Assembly (NCBI RefSeq): GCF_001988955.1
Contig: NZ_CP014263.1
Coordinates: forward strand, 1,612,001 to 1,676,000
DNA: 64,000 bases
From: Spirosoma montaniterrae
GTDB taxonomy: Bacteria; Bacteroidota; Bacteroidia; Cytophagales; Spirosomataceae
Reading direction: 5' to 3'
The notes beneath the pieces are model-generated. The model ran no database searches and was not told the DNA's origin. It saw only the letters and a list, made by a program, of their open reading frames with translations. Made by a program: the position numbers and the translations under genes. This document shows positions 1 through 7,605 of the stretch, piece by piece; position 1 is the first letter of the stretch; every line of letters begins with the position of its first letter.

Positions 1-1
1 C

Positions 2-766
2 AAAGGGTCGGCGCGGGCGTGGCTGGCAAAAGCCTATCTGCAACAGCCGCAACCCGATTATACCAAAGCGTTAGCTGAATGCGAGGAAATTATGGCCGAT
101 ACCCAATACCGGTTGTTGCCGGGAACCAACTACGCCGATATTTTTACGGCGGGCAAGCAAAATACGGCGGAAACCATTTTTGAACTATCGTTCCGGCCCA
201 GCACGGCTACCGAAGGCCACGGTCTCGACCGGGAGTTTGTACCGTTTCAGGGTGCCGACTTCCGGGTGCGGCCTACGACCAACATTATCAACGCGTTCGC
301 GGCCAGCGTCGGCGACTTGCGGGCACCCGTCACGCTGGGCTTGCACAACAACAACCGGTATATCAAAAAGTACGAACAGGCACCACCCACCACTACCAAC
401 CGGGGCTTGCAGGCTTGTAACGTAGTGTTTTTGCGGCTGGCCGATATTGTGCTGCTCCGGGCCGAGTGTCTGAACGAACTGAACCGCACCGCCGAAGCTA
501 TTCCGTTCCTGAACCAAATCAGAACCCGCGCCGGGCTGGCTGCTACCACTGCCACCACAAAAGCGCAGGTGAAGCAGGCCATCGAAGACGAACGGTTTCT
601 TGAACTGGCCTTCGAGCCGCACCGCTGGTATGACCTCATCCGCTGGAATAAAGCCGTGGGTGGTGTGCCTAATCTGACCGAAGCTAATCGCGCCCGCATT
701 CTGTGGCCCGTACCGTCGCGGGAGTTGGATTTAAACCCGAATCTGGACCAGAATCCGAGTTACTAA
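2..766 (+). CDS. SusD/RagB-family outer-membrane lipoprotein, C-terminal part
   Basis: The reading frame is open from base 2 with no start, so the gene begins before the window; 254 residues are visible. SusD proteins are surface lipoproteins that capture glycans for a TonB-dependent SusC partner. The visible part shows the family's typical tail: an RTRAGL segment, a DERFLELAFEPHRWYDLIRW block, and the ending NPNLDQNPSY. The ATG at 92 is internal, because clear SusD-like helical sequence precedes it in frame. The SusC partner would be expected upstream, outside the window. The sugar-acid enzyme genes that follow suggest a polysaccharide utilisation locus, but the substrate cannot be read from the sequence. 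Confidence 0.93.
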   Translation, partial: KGSARAWLAKAYLQQPQPDYTKALAECEEIMADTQYRLLPGTNYADIFTAGKQNTAETIFELSFRPSTATEGHGLDREFVPFQGADFRVRPTTNIINAFAASVGDLRAPVTLGLHNNNRYIKKYEQAPPTTTNRGLQACNVVFLRLADIVLLRAECLNELNRTAEAIPFLNQIRTRAGLAATTATTKAQVKQAIEDERFLELAFEPHRWYDLIRWNKAVGGVPNLTEANRARILWPVPSRELDLNPNLDQNPSY

Positions 767-770
767 CTTA

Positions 771-861
771 CACCCCACCCCAACCCCTCCCCGTTAGGGA
801 GGGGCTAAAACCATCCGGTTCGCAAAGCCCCTCCCTAAAGGGGAGGGGTTGGGGTGGGGTT
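771..861. repeat. GC-rich long inverted repeat between susD and dehydratase gene
   Basis: Two arms of about 34 bases (roughly 772-805 and 826-861) are near-perfect reverse complements separated by about 20 bases. Each arm contains ACCCCAACCCCTCCCC-type sequence. It fills almost the whole gap between the susD stop (766) and the next ATG (873). It could fold into a very stable RNA hairpin that separates the two transcripts, although it has no T-run typical of an intrinsic terminator. Confidence 0.85.
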
Positions 862-872
862 AACATAACACG

Positions 873-2075
873 ATGGCTAACCGAAGAGAATTTTTGACAA
901 AAGCGAGCCTGCTGGCCGTGGGTTCATTGGCGGGCGTAATGCCGGGCTATGCGGCCCCAACGGACATCCCCACCGACATCACCATCAAGGATGTAAAAGG
1001 ACTGGTGTTTCAGGACGGCTACGACCGGGGCGTGTACGTGCGCATCGAAGCCTCAGACGGTACGGTGGGCTGGGGCGAAAGCAGTGCCAACGGCATTCGG
1101 GCCGTGCAAACCATTATCAATGACCTGCTGAAACCACAGGTGCTGGGTAAAAGCCCTTTCGACACCGAACAACTCTGGGAACAGATGTTCTGGAAAAACG
1201 TAGACCTGGGGTCGGGTGGGATTCTGACGTACGCCGTGGCTGGCGTCGATTGTGCGCTCTGGGACCTGAAGGCTAAATTCCTCGGTGCCCCCGTTCACCA
1301 GCTCATCGGCGGTAAATTTCGCGACCGTGTACCGGCCTACGCCGGATTTGGCATCGGGGGCGGAAAAATGTCGGTCGATGATGCCATAAAACAGGCCGTC
1401 AAACTGGGCGAAAAGGGATTCAGAACGGTGAAAATCAGGGCGCAAATCCGCGAATACAACATCAACCCCAAAGACGACCCCAGCCTGAACTATTACACAG
1501 CCATTCGGAAAGAGTTGCCCGATTCTGTGAATCTGTTTCTCGACCCCAACGAAGGCTACACGGGCTACCGGGCTATCGAAATAGGCAAACGACTCGAAGG
1601 CATGGGCATGACGATTTACGAAAGCCCATGCCCCAACGAGAACCTCGAAGATCTCGCTACGGTGGTCGATGCGCTGACGATTCCGGTGATGGCTGGCGAG
1701 AAGTGCTACACCCGCTGGATGGTGCAGGACCTGATCGTGAAAGGCAAACCCGACATGGTCAATACCGATTTTATCAAGTCGGGCGGCATTACCGAAGGAC
1801 TGAAAATCTGCCACATAGCAGGCTTGCACCACAAGCCCGTGGTGCCACACAACACCAAGCCGATGCAGGGCAGCGCGGCTACCATGCAGATTCTGGCGTC
1901 GATTCCCAACTGTGGGCCGCTGGTGGAGTACATCGAAGCCGACAAATACAAAACCATCTGCTCGATTTTCGACGAAGGGATTGAGTTTAAGAACGGTGAG
2001 ATGCTGTTGCCCAAAGGCAACGGACTGGGATTAGTGATTAATGAAAAACGGGCTAAAGCGTTATTTAAGTACTGA
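873..2075 (+). CDS. Exported mandelate racemase/muconate lactonizing (enolase superfamily) protein
   Basis: 400 residues. The N-terminus MANRREFLTKASLLAVGSLAG has a twin-arginine-like export signal. The rest is an enolase-superfamily capping domain plus TIM barrel. Visible candidate catalytic residues are Lys187 in KIR, metal ligands Asp224 (DPNEGY), Glu250 (ESPCP) and Glu276 (AGEK), and a possible Asp299/His326 dyad in VNTDFIKSGG and VVPHNT. These match acid-sugar dehydratases of the mandelate racemase group, which remove water from aldonic acids after abstracting an alpha proton. The substrate is not determinable. It is the first of four exported paralogues in this window. It lies downstream of susD, behind a long hairpin. 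Confidence 0.88.
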   Translation: MANRREFLTKASLLAVGSLAGVMPGYAAPTDIPTDITIKDVKGLVFQDGYDRGVYVRIEASDGTVGWGESSANGIRAVQTIINDLLKPQVLGKSPFDTEQLWEQMFWKNVDLGSGGILTYAVAGVDCALWDLKAKFLGAPVHQLIGGKFRDRVPAYAGFGIGGGKMSVDDAIKQAVKLGEKGFRTVKIRAQIREYNINPKDDPSLNYYTAIRKELPDSVNLFLDPNEGYTGYRAIEIGKRLEGMGMTIYESPCPNENLEDLATVVDALTIPVMAGEKCYTRWMVQDLIVKGKPDMVNTDFIKSGGITEGLKICHIAGLHHKPVVPHNTKPMQGSAATMQILASIPNCGPLVEYIEADKYKTICSIFDEGIEFKNGEMLLPKGNGLGLVINEKRAKALFKY

Positions 2076-2086
2076 TTATCAACAGT

Positions 2087-3112
2087 ATGAACTATAAAAA
2101 ACTGACAGGTTTCAGAAAGTGTATTGCCTGCTCAAGCCTGTTTATCGGCATATTACCCACGTATGCACAAGTCGGCGGGTTGCGGTTGTCGGTCATTGCC
2201 GAACGGCCTTCGCGTCAGGTTGTAGCCGCCTATGAAGGAGCTGATAGAGGAACGGGCAATACGTCCATTGCCTTCGACTCTGCCGATATTTATAAATGGT
2301 CGGGTACTTCTAAAGAGAGAGCCGAAAGTTGGGGTTATTTTACGACAGATGGCCGCGAAGTGCCGTACATCAAACGCGACCGCGATCTGGGGCAGACGTT
2401 TCTTTACACCGGAAAAACGCTCAAAACGCTTACAGCCATTACGGTGGCAACGGGCTATGGCACCAACGCCGTTCGGCTAAACACGTATCAAAAAGCCGTC
2501 TCGATTCAGATTTTTGCCGTTTCGGGCGAGCCGGTGCCGAACGACAATGGTTCAGACGCTACAACCGAAGCCTTCCACGGCTTTCCGCACAACCGCATGG
2601 GTGATTCGATTCTGCACCACCGCGACGATTATTTTACGGGCGAAACCTACACCTCGCTGGCCGTGTTTTCGGGAGCCGTTTTTCCCGGCAAACGCGCTTT
2701 TGGCTTTGCTACCGAAACAGAAGCCGTATCGCCCGACCATCCCCGGCTGAAGGGCCGATTGCTCCGCTTCAACTTGCCCGCCAGCAAGCCTGTTGTGCTA
2801 AAGCCCGGTACGCGATACGCTTTTCTGATAATGCTCGACCGGAAGGGCGACGAATGTGGCTTTACGTTAGCGAATAACTACTACGGCACGTACCCCGACG
2901 GACACGGCATCCGGCGCGATGGCAACGGCGTGTTTCCGCCCGCTGCGGCAGACCCGGCGAGAGCGTTTACTGACCCGGCCAATGCCAACGCTTATACATC
3001 GGCGCACTTTCCGGCAGATTTTGCGAAGCGAACGGCCATTCCACCCGGCACCAACGGCTACCCCGACGTATGCACCTGGCGCGATTTGTTGTTTTACGTT
3101 GAAGCCAAGTAG
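2087..3112 (+). CDS. Secreted protein of unknown function
   Basis: 341 residues starting 11 bases after the previous stop, so probably co-transcribed. The N-terminus has a basic start, a hydrophobic stretch (CIACSSLFIGILPTYA) and a likely cleavage after YAQ. The mature part looks beta-rich, with many aromatic and glycine residues and no transmembrane segments. Short features include DRDLGQTFLYTGKTL and an HNRMGDSILHHRDDYF segment rich in His and Asp. I do not recognise the family. Its position between enolase-superfamily genes suggests an extracytoplasmic role in the same sugar-acid pathway, but this is inference. Confidence 0.8.
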   Translation: MNYKKLTGFRKCIACSSLFIGILPTYAQVGGLRLSVIAERPSRQVVAAYEGADRGTGNTSIAFDSADIYKWSGTSKERAESWGYFTTDGREVPYIKRDRDLGQTFLYTGKTLKTLTAITVATGYGTNAVRLNTYQKAVSIQIFAVSGEPVPNDNGSDATTEAFHGFPHNRMGDSILHHRDDYFTGETYTSLAVFSGAVFPGKRAFGFATETEAVSPDHPRLKGRLLRFNLPASKPVVLKPGTRYAFLIMLDRKGDECGFTLANNYYGTYPDGHGIRRDGNGVFPPAAADPARAFTDPANANAYTSAHFPADFAKRTAIPPGTNGYPDVCTWRDLLFYVEAK

Positions 3113-3162
3113 AGACGCATAGTTGCGTCTTTACTTCTTTGCGTTTTTACTTCACAGAAAAT

Positions 3163-4245
3163 ATGATAAAACGCTTGATTTTCCTGGCATTATTGCCCGC
3201 AGCGGCTCTGGCGCAGGAGCCGATTTACAATCCCGACGTGCCGGAGGTTTTTCCGGTCTGGCACCGTGTGGCCGATTTTGCGCCCGCCCTGCGTTCGGTA
3301 GAGTCGGCCCGGATTTCGCCCGACGGTCGGGTGGCGGTGTCGGCGTCGAAGTTTGGCCCGGCTATTCGGGTGTGGCGCGTGGCCGACGGTACGCTGCTCT
3401 GGGAGAAAGACCAGCCTTCAGAAGTTGAATGCGTAGCGTTCGCGCCCGACGGCAAGCGTTTCGTAACGGGCGATGAGGAGTTTATGGTTACGGTCTGGGA
3501 TACGCAAACGGGCAACATCGTCAAGCGGTTCGAGGTCGATAGCGGGCTGGACGGTATTACGTGGTCGCACGATGGCAAGCTGATTGCAGCAGGTTCTGAA
3601 AAGGGCGACGTACTGTTCTGGAACGCCGATACGTTCGCACCGATGGGCAAACTCAACGTTGGTTCAACGGTGAACTCGCTCGATTTCACCCGCGACGATA
3701 AGCGGCTGGCCGTGGCGGGCAACAGTCAAACGCCCAATCCCACGACGAAAAAAACCGACTATTTCGGATTTGTTCGGCTTATCGACGTGGGGCGAAAGCA
3801 GGTAATCCGCTCCTATGATGGTCCGGTGGGGTCAATTAAGTCAGTACGTGTATCGACCGACGGGCGGCTGGTGGCGAGTGGCGGCTTCGACAACGTGGCC
3901 CGCGTGCATGAACTCGAAACCGGTAAATTGCTGCACAGTTTTGCCGAACCGCTCAAGATAGAAGCCGTAGCCTTAACCGGCGACGGTAATTTTCTGGTCA
4001 CGGGCGGGCATCAGCGCAAAATCACCTTCTACCGCCTGCGCGACGGACAAAAAGTACTGGAGCAGCCCAGTCCCCGGACTGAGTACCTCGATTTTTCGGC
4101 AGATGGCCGACTGTTGCTCACGGCCCATGAAGACAGCGGTCTGTTATCGCTGTATTTAATGCAGTCGAATCTGCAACATCAGCCTGATTTGTACCATAAA
4201 TTAGAGGTGAAGTACCTGCGAAACCGGGATTTGAAAAAGAGGTGA
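3163..4245 (+). CDS. Exported WD40 beta-propeller protein
   Basis: 360 residues from ATG 3163. This start is preferred over an in-frame TTG at 3139 because it gives a clean signal peptide (MIKRLIFLALLPAAALAQ). The mature chain carries repeated WD40-type motifs such as SPDGRVAVSAS, FAPDGKRFVTGDEEFMVTVWD and SHDGKLIAAGSEKGDVLFWN, enough for about six or seven blades. WD40 propellers are binding scaffolds without intrinsic catalysis. The export signal puts it in the periplasm or at the surface. It ends two bases before the stop of the convergent xisI-like gene. Confidence 0.88.
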   Translation: MIKRLIFLALLPAAALAQEPIYNPDVPEVFPVWHRVADFAPALRSVESARISPDGRVAVSASKFGPAIRVWRVADGTLLWEKDQPSEVECVAFAPDGKRFVTGDEEFMVTVWDTQTGNIVKRFEVDSGLDGITWSHDGKLIAAGSEKGDVLFWNADTFAPMGKLNVGSTVNSLDFTRDDKRLAVAGNSQTPNPTTKKTDYFGFVRLIDVGRKQVIRSYDGPVGSIKSVRVSTDGRLVASGGFDNVARVHELETGKLLHSFAEPLKIEAVALTGDGNFLVTGGHQRKITFYRLRDGQKVLEQPSPRTEYLDFSADGRLLLTAHEDSGLLSLYLMQSNLQHQPDLYHKLEVKYLRNRDLKKR

Positions 4246-4247
4246 TT

Positions 4248-4592
4248 CTAAGCAACGGCAAAACCGGAAAAAGCACGGGCGGCTGGTGCTACAAACCCCA
4301 ATACAATATCCTGACGATCAACGCCATCGGCCATAAGTTCATCGACAATCTCGCGCTCTGTATTGTTACATTGAATCCATATCTTACCGTCGATCAAATC
4401 GAAATGAAAGATTGGGCCAAAAAGATAGTGATTACCCCGCCAACCCGACGAGAGCAACTGAAAACTGTTGTTTTCCCGGTCGATCAACACCCGCCGTTGT
4501 ACCTCGTCATGGTAAATTTCCTGGCTGGTTTCGGCTACGTAACGACGCATAAAATTAATAACAGCGTCCTGATAACGGGTTAGCTTTTCCAT
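4248..4592 (-). CDS. xisI: XisI-family protein (fdxN element excision control factor)
   Basis: 114 residues on the minus strand, read after the XisH-like gene and overlapping its end by 13 bases, so translation is probably coupled. The sequence matches the XisI family by recognition: an MEKLTRYQDAVINFMRRYV start, DEVQRRVLIDRENNSFQLLSSGW in the middle, then GPIFHFDLIDGKIWIQCNNTE and a DIVLGFVAPAAR tail. XisI and XisH were named from Anabaena, where they influence excision of the fdxN element during heterocyst formation. The family also occurs widely where no such element exists, and its biochemical role is unknown. No integrase lies nearby. Confidence 0.85.
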   Translation of the reverse strand: MEKLTRYQDAVINFMRRYVAETSQEIYHDEVQRRVLIDRENNSFQLLSSGWRGNHYLFGPIFHFDLIDGKIWIQCNNTEREIVDELMADGVDRQDIVLGFVAPAARAFSGFAVA

Positions 4593-4993
4593 TGTACTAT
4601 CTTGTTTTGATGAGGGTCATAAACAATCACCTTAGCACCGATGCGTTCCAGTGACTTTTGAATAACATTTTTCTGAAAAAACCGATTCCAAACATCCTCC
4701 GGTATGGCTAAATACAGTATACGTTCGGGGTCCTGAATTGACATAGCCACATAGTAATCATTAAACTGCCCGACCGCTTTATGAAACTCATTGATTGTCG
4801 AAGGACCAGCAAAGCTTTTTATTTCTACCGCAATTTTTGTGGTGCCTTTCTCAGCAGCTATGAGCATTTCTGCTCCGAGATCAATCTCGTAGCCCACTTC
4901 TTCAACCCGCATGGAATATGGGTCGTGTGTAATAGACCAGCCGTCTTTTTCGAGGGCTTTCCGAACGTTGTTGTGGTAAAGATCGCGAGCCAT
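4580..4993 (-). CDS. xisH: XisH-family protein, probable nuclease-fold partner of XisI
   Basis: 137 residues; the first gene of a two-gene minus-strand unit. The start MARDLYHNNVRKALEKDGW and the block VGYEIDLGAEMLIAAEKG...KIAVEIKSF are typical of XisH. Asp38 and the E57-I-K59 triad have the spacing of a PD-(D/E)xK nuclease core (Asp, about 19 residues, Glu-x-Lys). Catalytic activity is therefore plausible but unproven. The pair sits between a WD40 gene and an enolase-superfamily gene on the opposite strand, so it looks like a self-contained inserted module. The function is unknown; an addiction or defence role is only a hypothesis. Confidence 0.87.
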   Translation of the reverse strand: MARDLYHNNVRKALEKDGWSITHDPYSMRVEEVGYEIDLGAEMLIAAEKGTTKIAVEIKSFAGPSTINEFHKAVGQFNDYYVAMSIQDPERILYLAIPEDVWNRFFQKNVIQKSLERIGAKVIVYDPHQNKIVQWKS

Positions 4994-5058
4994 TTGAGTT
5001 TTTTAAACAAAGATAACAGGTTGGCATAAACACACTGCCGATGTAAATGAACGTATGT

Positions 5059-6342
5059 ATGTCAACCCCCCGACGCCATTTTCTGAAATCGGCTTTGCTG
5101 GCTCCAACGTTGCCCGCGCTAACCGGTCGCGAAAGTGCTCCCGCCGTTGCGCCCGGTGTACCGCTGAAAATCAAAGACGTGCGCACCATCGTACTGGCCG
5201 ACCGGCTGACACTTGTCCAGATTTTTACCGATCAGGGTGTGGTGGGTTTTGGCGAGTGCAGCCCTATGAGCGCGAAAATCATTGCCGAAACCGTGTCGGT
5301 CATGCGCGATACGCTGCTGGGCGAAGACCCGCGCAACATCGAATACCTTTGGGAGCGGCTGTATATCAACACCTACAAACTGGAAGGTCGTAGTGCGGGC
5401 ATTGCCCTCAGCGGCATCGATCTGGCTTTGTGGGATATTCTCGGCAAGGTAGCCAATCTGCCTGTACACAATCTTATGGGCGGAGCCTACCGAAGCGTAG
5501 TGCCAGTTTATTCAACGCTGTTTCGTGAATCTTCGCCCGAAAACATGGCTCGCCGGGCGCAGGCTGCCGTAGCGTCGGGGTTTACAACGCTGAAACTCCA
5601 GGTTGCCACGCGCTGGGGCTTCGACGCTAAACCCGATACCTCGATTGCCGTTATCGAAGCCGTGCGGAAAGCCGTTGGCGATCAGATTGATCTGGTGGTC
5701 GATGCCAACTCGGGCTGGAGCGTACCCACGGCCATTCGGCGGTGCCGCGACATGGAACCTTACCGCATCTCATGGCTCGAACAGCCTACACCCGAACGCG
5801 ACTTAGCCGCCGTGGCCGAAATCTGCCGCGCTACCGATATTCCGATGGGATTCGGCGAAGAAGAATGGTCGGTCTGGCGGTTTAAAGACGCGCTGGTGGC
5901 CGGTGCTGCCGATATTCTCCAGCCCGACCCAATCAAATCGTCGGGGCTGACGGGCTGCAAAAAAGTGGCGGTGCTGGCCGAAGCTTTCAGTAAAACCCTG
6001 ACGCCCCATAACACCAGCCGACACCTCGGCATGGCCGCTACGCTTCACCTGATTGCGGCCTCGCCCAATGCCCGCAGCCCACACGAATGCACGATTCTGC
6101 CCGATGAAGCCGCTGCCAAACCAATGGATCAGAACGCCAGCCGCAAAACAACCGAAGCCTCGTTTGCCCCCCGCGCATCCGACGCCGAAGACGTGCTGCG
6201 ACGGGAGTTGCTGACAGAGCCTTTTGTGGTCAGAAACAGCGCATTAACCGTACCAACCGGGTCGGGCTTAGGGGTTAAGCTCAACGTAAACGTGGTAAAG
6301 AAATACGCCAGTGGCCCGGTCGATATTACCGAACAAATGTGA
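5059..6342 (+). CDS. Exported enolase-superfamily dehydratase-like protein (second copy)
   Basis: 427 residues from ATG 5059; an in-frame ATG at 5047 would add four residues. The N-terminus MSTPRRHFLKSALLAPTLPA is a twin-arginine-type signal. The barrel shows Lys179 (LKLQV), Asp215 (VVDANSGW), Glu241 (WLEQP), Glu267 (FGEEEW), Asp290 (LQPDPIKSSG) and His317 (TPHNTS), so the acid/base and metal residues appear complete. This is consistent with proton abstraction from a sugar acid. A region at about residues 345-375 is rich in Ala, Lys and Asp and looks like a lineage-specific insertion. It is followed after five bases by a third paralogue, indicating an operon. Confidence 0.87.
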   Translation: MSTPRRHFLKSALLAPTLPALTGRESAPAVAPGVPLKIKDVRTIVLADRLTLVQIFTDQGVVGFGECSPMSAKIIAETVSVMRDTLLGEDPRNIEYLWERLYINTYKLEGRSAGIALSGIDLALWDILGKVANLPVHNLMGGAYRSVVPVYSTLFRESSPENMARRAQAAVASGFTTLKLQVATRWGFDAKPDTSIAVIEAVRKAVGDQIDLVVDANSGWSVPTAIRRCRDMEPYRISWLEQPTPERDLAAVAEICRATDIPMGFGEEEWSVWRFKDALVAGAADILQPDPIKSSGLTGCKKVAVLAEAFSKTLTPHNTSRHLGMAATLHLIAASPNARSPHECTILPDEAAAKPMDQNASRKTTEASFAPRASDAEDVLRRELLTEPFVVRNSALTVPTGSGLGVKLNVNVVKKYASGPVDITEQM

Positions 6343-6347
6343 ACCCC

Positions 6348-7589
6348 ATGAACCGACTCGAGTTTCTAAAAACCGCCAGTGCAGCCGCCCTTCTGGTTTC
6401 GGGTGCCCCCCCAACTGACGCGCAGGCTGGCACAACTGCCCCTAATGACGCGCTGCCCACCTGGCCGCTGCCCGATTTGAAAAAAGCCATTACCAGTCCG
6501 GTTAAGATTCGGTCGGTTGAGTTGATGAAAACGCAAAACCGGCTATTGCTGATGGTTACGGCGGAAGACGGTACGCGGGGCATCACGCAGTGCAACGACC
6601 GTATGCCCAACCTGACGTCGCTGCTGAAAGGGCTGGTTTTGCCGCATTTTGTGGGGCAGGACGCCCGCGACCTGCCCCAGTTAGTCGATAACGCATACCG
6701 GCTTAACAGCAACTATAAATACGCCGGTATGCCGCTCTGGAACTGCATCGGCTCGGTCGAAATTGCAACCTGGGATTTGCTCGGGCGGCTGGCTCAGAAG
6801 CCGGTCTACGCGCTGCTGGGTAAGCCCGTTCGGCAGGAGTACCCGGTGTATATTTCAGACTGGTATCGGGGGGGCGAACCCGCCGAAGGCGTAGTGGACC
6901 GGCTGCTCGAAAAAATGGCGGCTACCGGGGCTAACGGCGTGAAAATCAAACTCGGCGGGCGCATGGTGAATACGCCCGAAGACGACGCCCGAACCCGTAT
7001 GTATGTGCCGCTGGTTCGGAAAAAGTTAGGCGATAAAGCCATTATTTATGCCGATGGAAATGGGTCGTTTACCCCGAAAGAAGGCATCGAAACCGGTAAG
7101 TTTCTGGAAAACTACGGCGTAGCGATTTTTGAAGAACCCTGCAATTTTGAGGATGAAGAGGGGATGCGGCAGGTGAATCAGGCTCTGACCAAAATCAAAC
7201 TGGCCGGGGGCGAACAGGACAGCAGCCTGTACCGCTTCGAGCGGATGGCCCGCACCAGCGTGTATGACCTCTACCAGCCCGATCTGTATTACAACGGCGG
7301 CATTTTACGGGCGTTACAGGTAGCCGAAATCGTGCGAAAATACGGCAAGCTGATAGCTCCGCACACGCCCAAAGCCGACCCGCTCATTGCACCTTTCTGG
7401 CAGTTTGCGGCACTGGCTCCGAACCTGTACGGCCTTCAGGAGTTTGTTTACAATCCCAGCGAAAAACCGGCGTCATGGTTTACGCCCAACATGCGCGTTC
7501 AGAACGGCAACATGCCCATTCCAGCCACGCCGGGGCTGGGTATCGAGTACGATGAGGGAATCTGGAAACAGGCCGAGAAAATCGTGTGA
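6348..7589 (+). CDS. Enolase-superfamily dehydratase-like protein (third copy)
   Basis: 413 residues from ATG 6348, five bases after the previous stop; a GTG at 6339 overlapping that stop is possible. The N-terminus MNRLEFLKTASAAALLVSGA resembles the Tat signals of its neighbours but has a single arginine, so export is less certain. Barrel residues visible are the K199-x-K201 pair (VKIKLGG), Asp236 (YADGNGS), Glu262 (FEEP), Glu289 (AGGEQ), Asp312 (YQPDLYYNGG) and His339 (IAPHTP). It is tandem with the second copy but clearly divergent in sequence, which argues for different substrates or successive steps. Confidence 0.86.
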   Translation: MNRLEFLKTASAAALLVSGAPPTDAQAGTTAPNDALPTWPLPDLKKAITSPVKIRSVELMKTQNRLLLMVTAEDGTRGITQCNDRMPNLTSLLKGLVLPHFVGQDARDLPQLVDNAYRLNSNYKYAGMPLWNCIGSVEIATWDLLGRLAQKPVYALLGKPVRQEYPVYISDWYRGGEPAEGVVDRLLEKMAATGANGVKIKLGGRMVNTPEDDARTRMYVPLVRKKLGDKAIIYADGNGSFTPKEGIETGKFLENYGVAIFEEPCNFEDEEGMRQVNQALTKIKLAGGEQDSSLYRFERMARTSVYDLYQPDLYYNGGILRALQVAEIVRKYGKLIAPHTPKADPLIAPFWQFAALAPNLYGLQEFVYNPSEKPASWFTPNMRVQNGNMPIPATPGLGIEYDEGIWKQAEKIV

Positions 7590-7605
7590 TATAACATGCC
7601 TGTTC

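Noticed and set aside
1053..1850. Long antisense reading frame opposite the first dehydratase gene
   Set aside because: It is a shadow frame produced by the GC-rich codon pattern of a clearly recognisable plus-strand enzyme.
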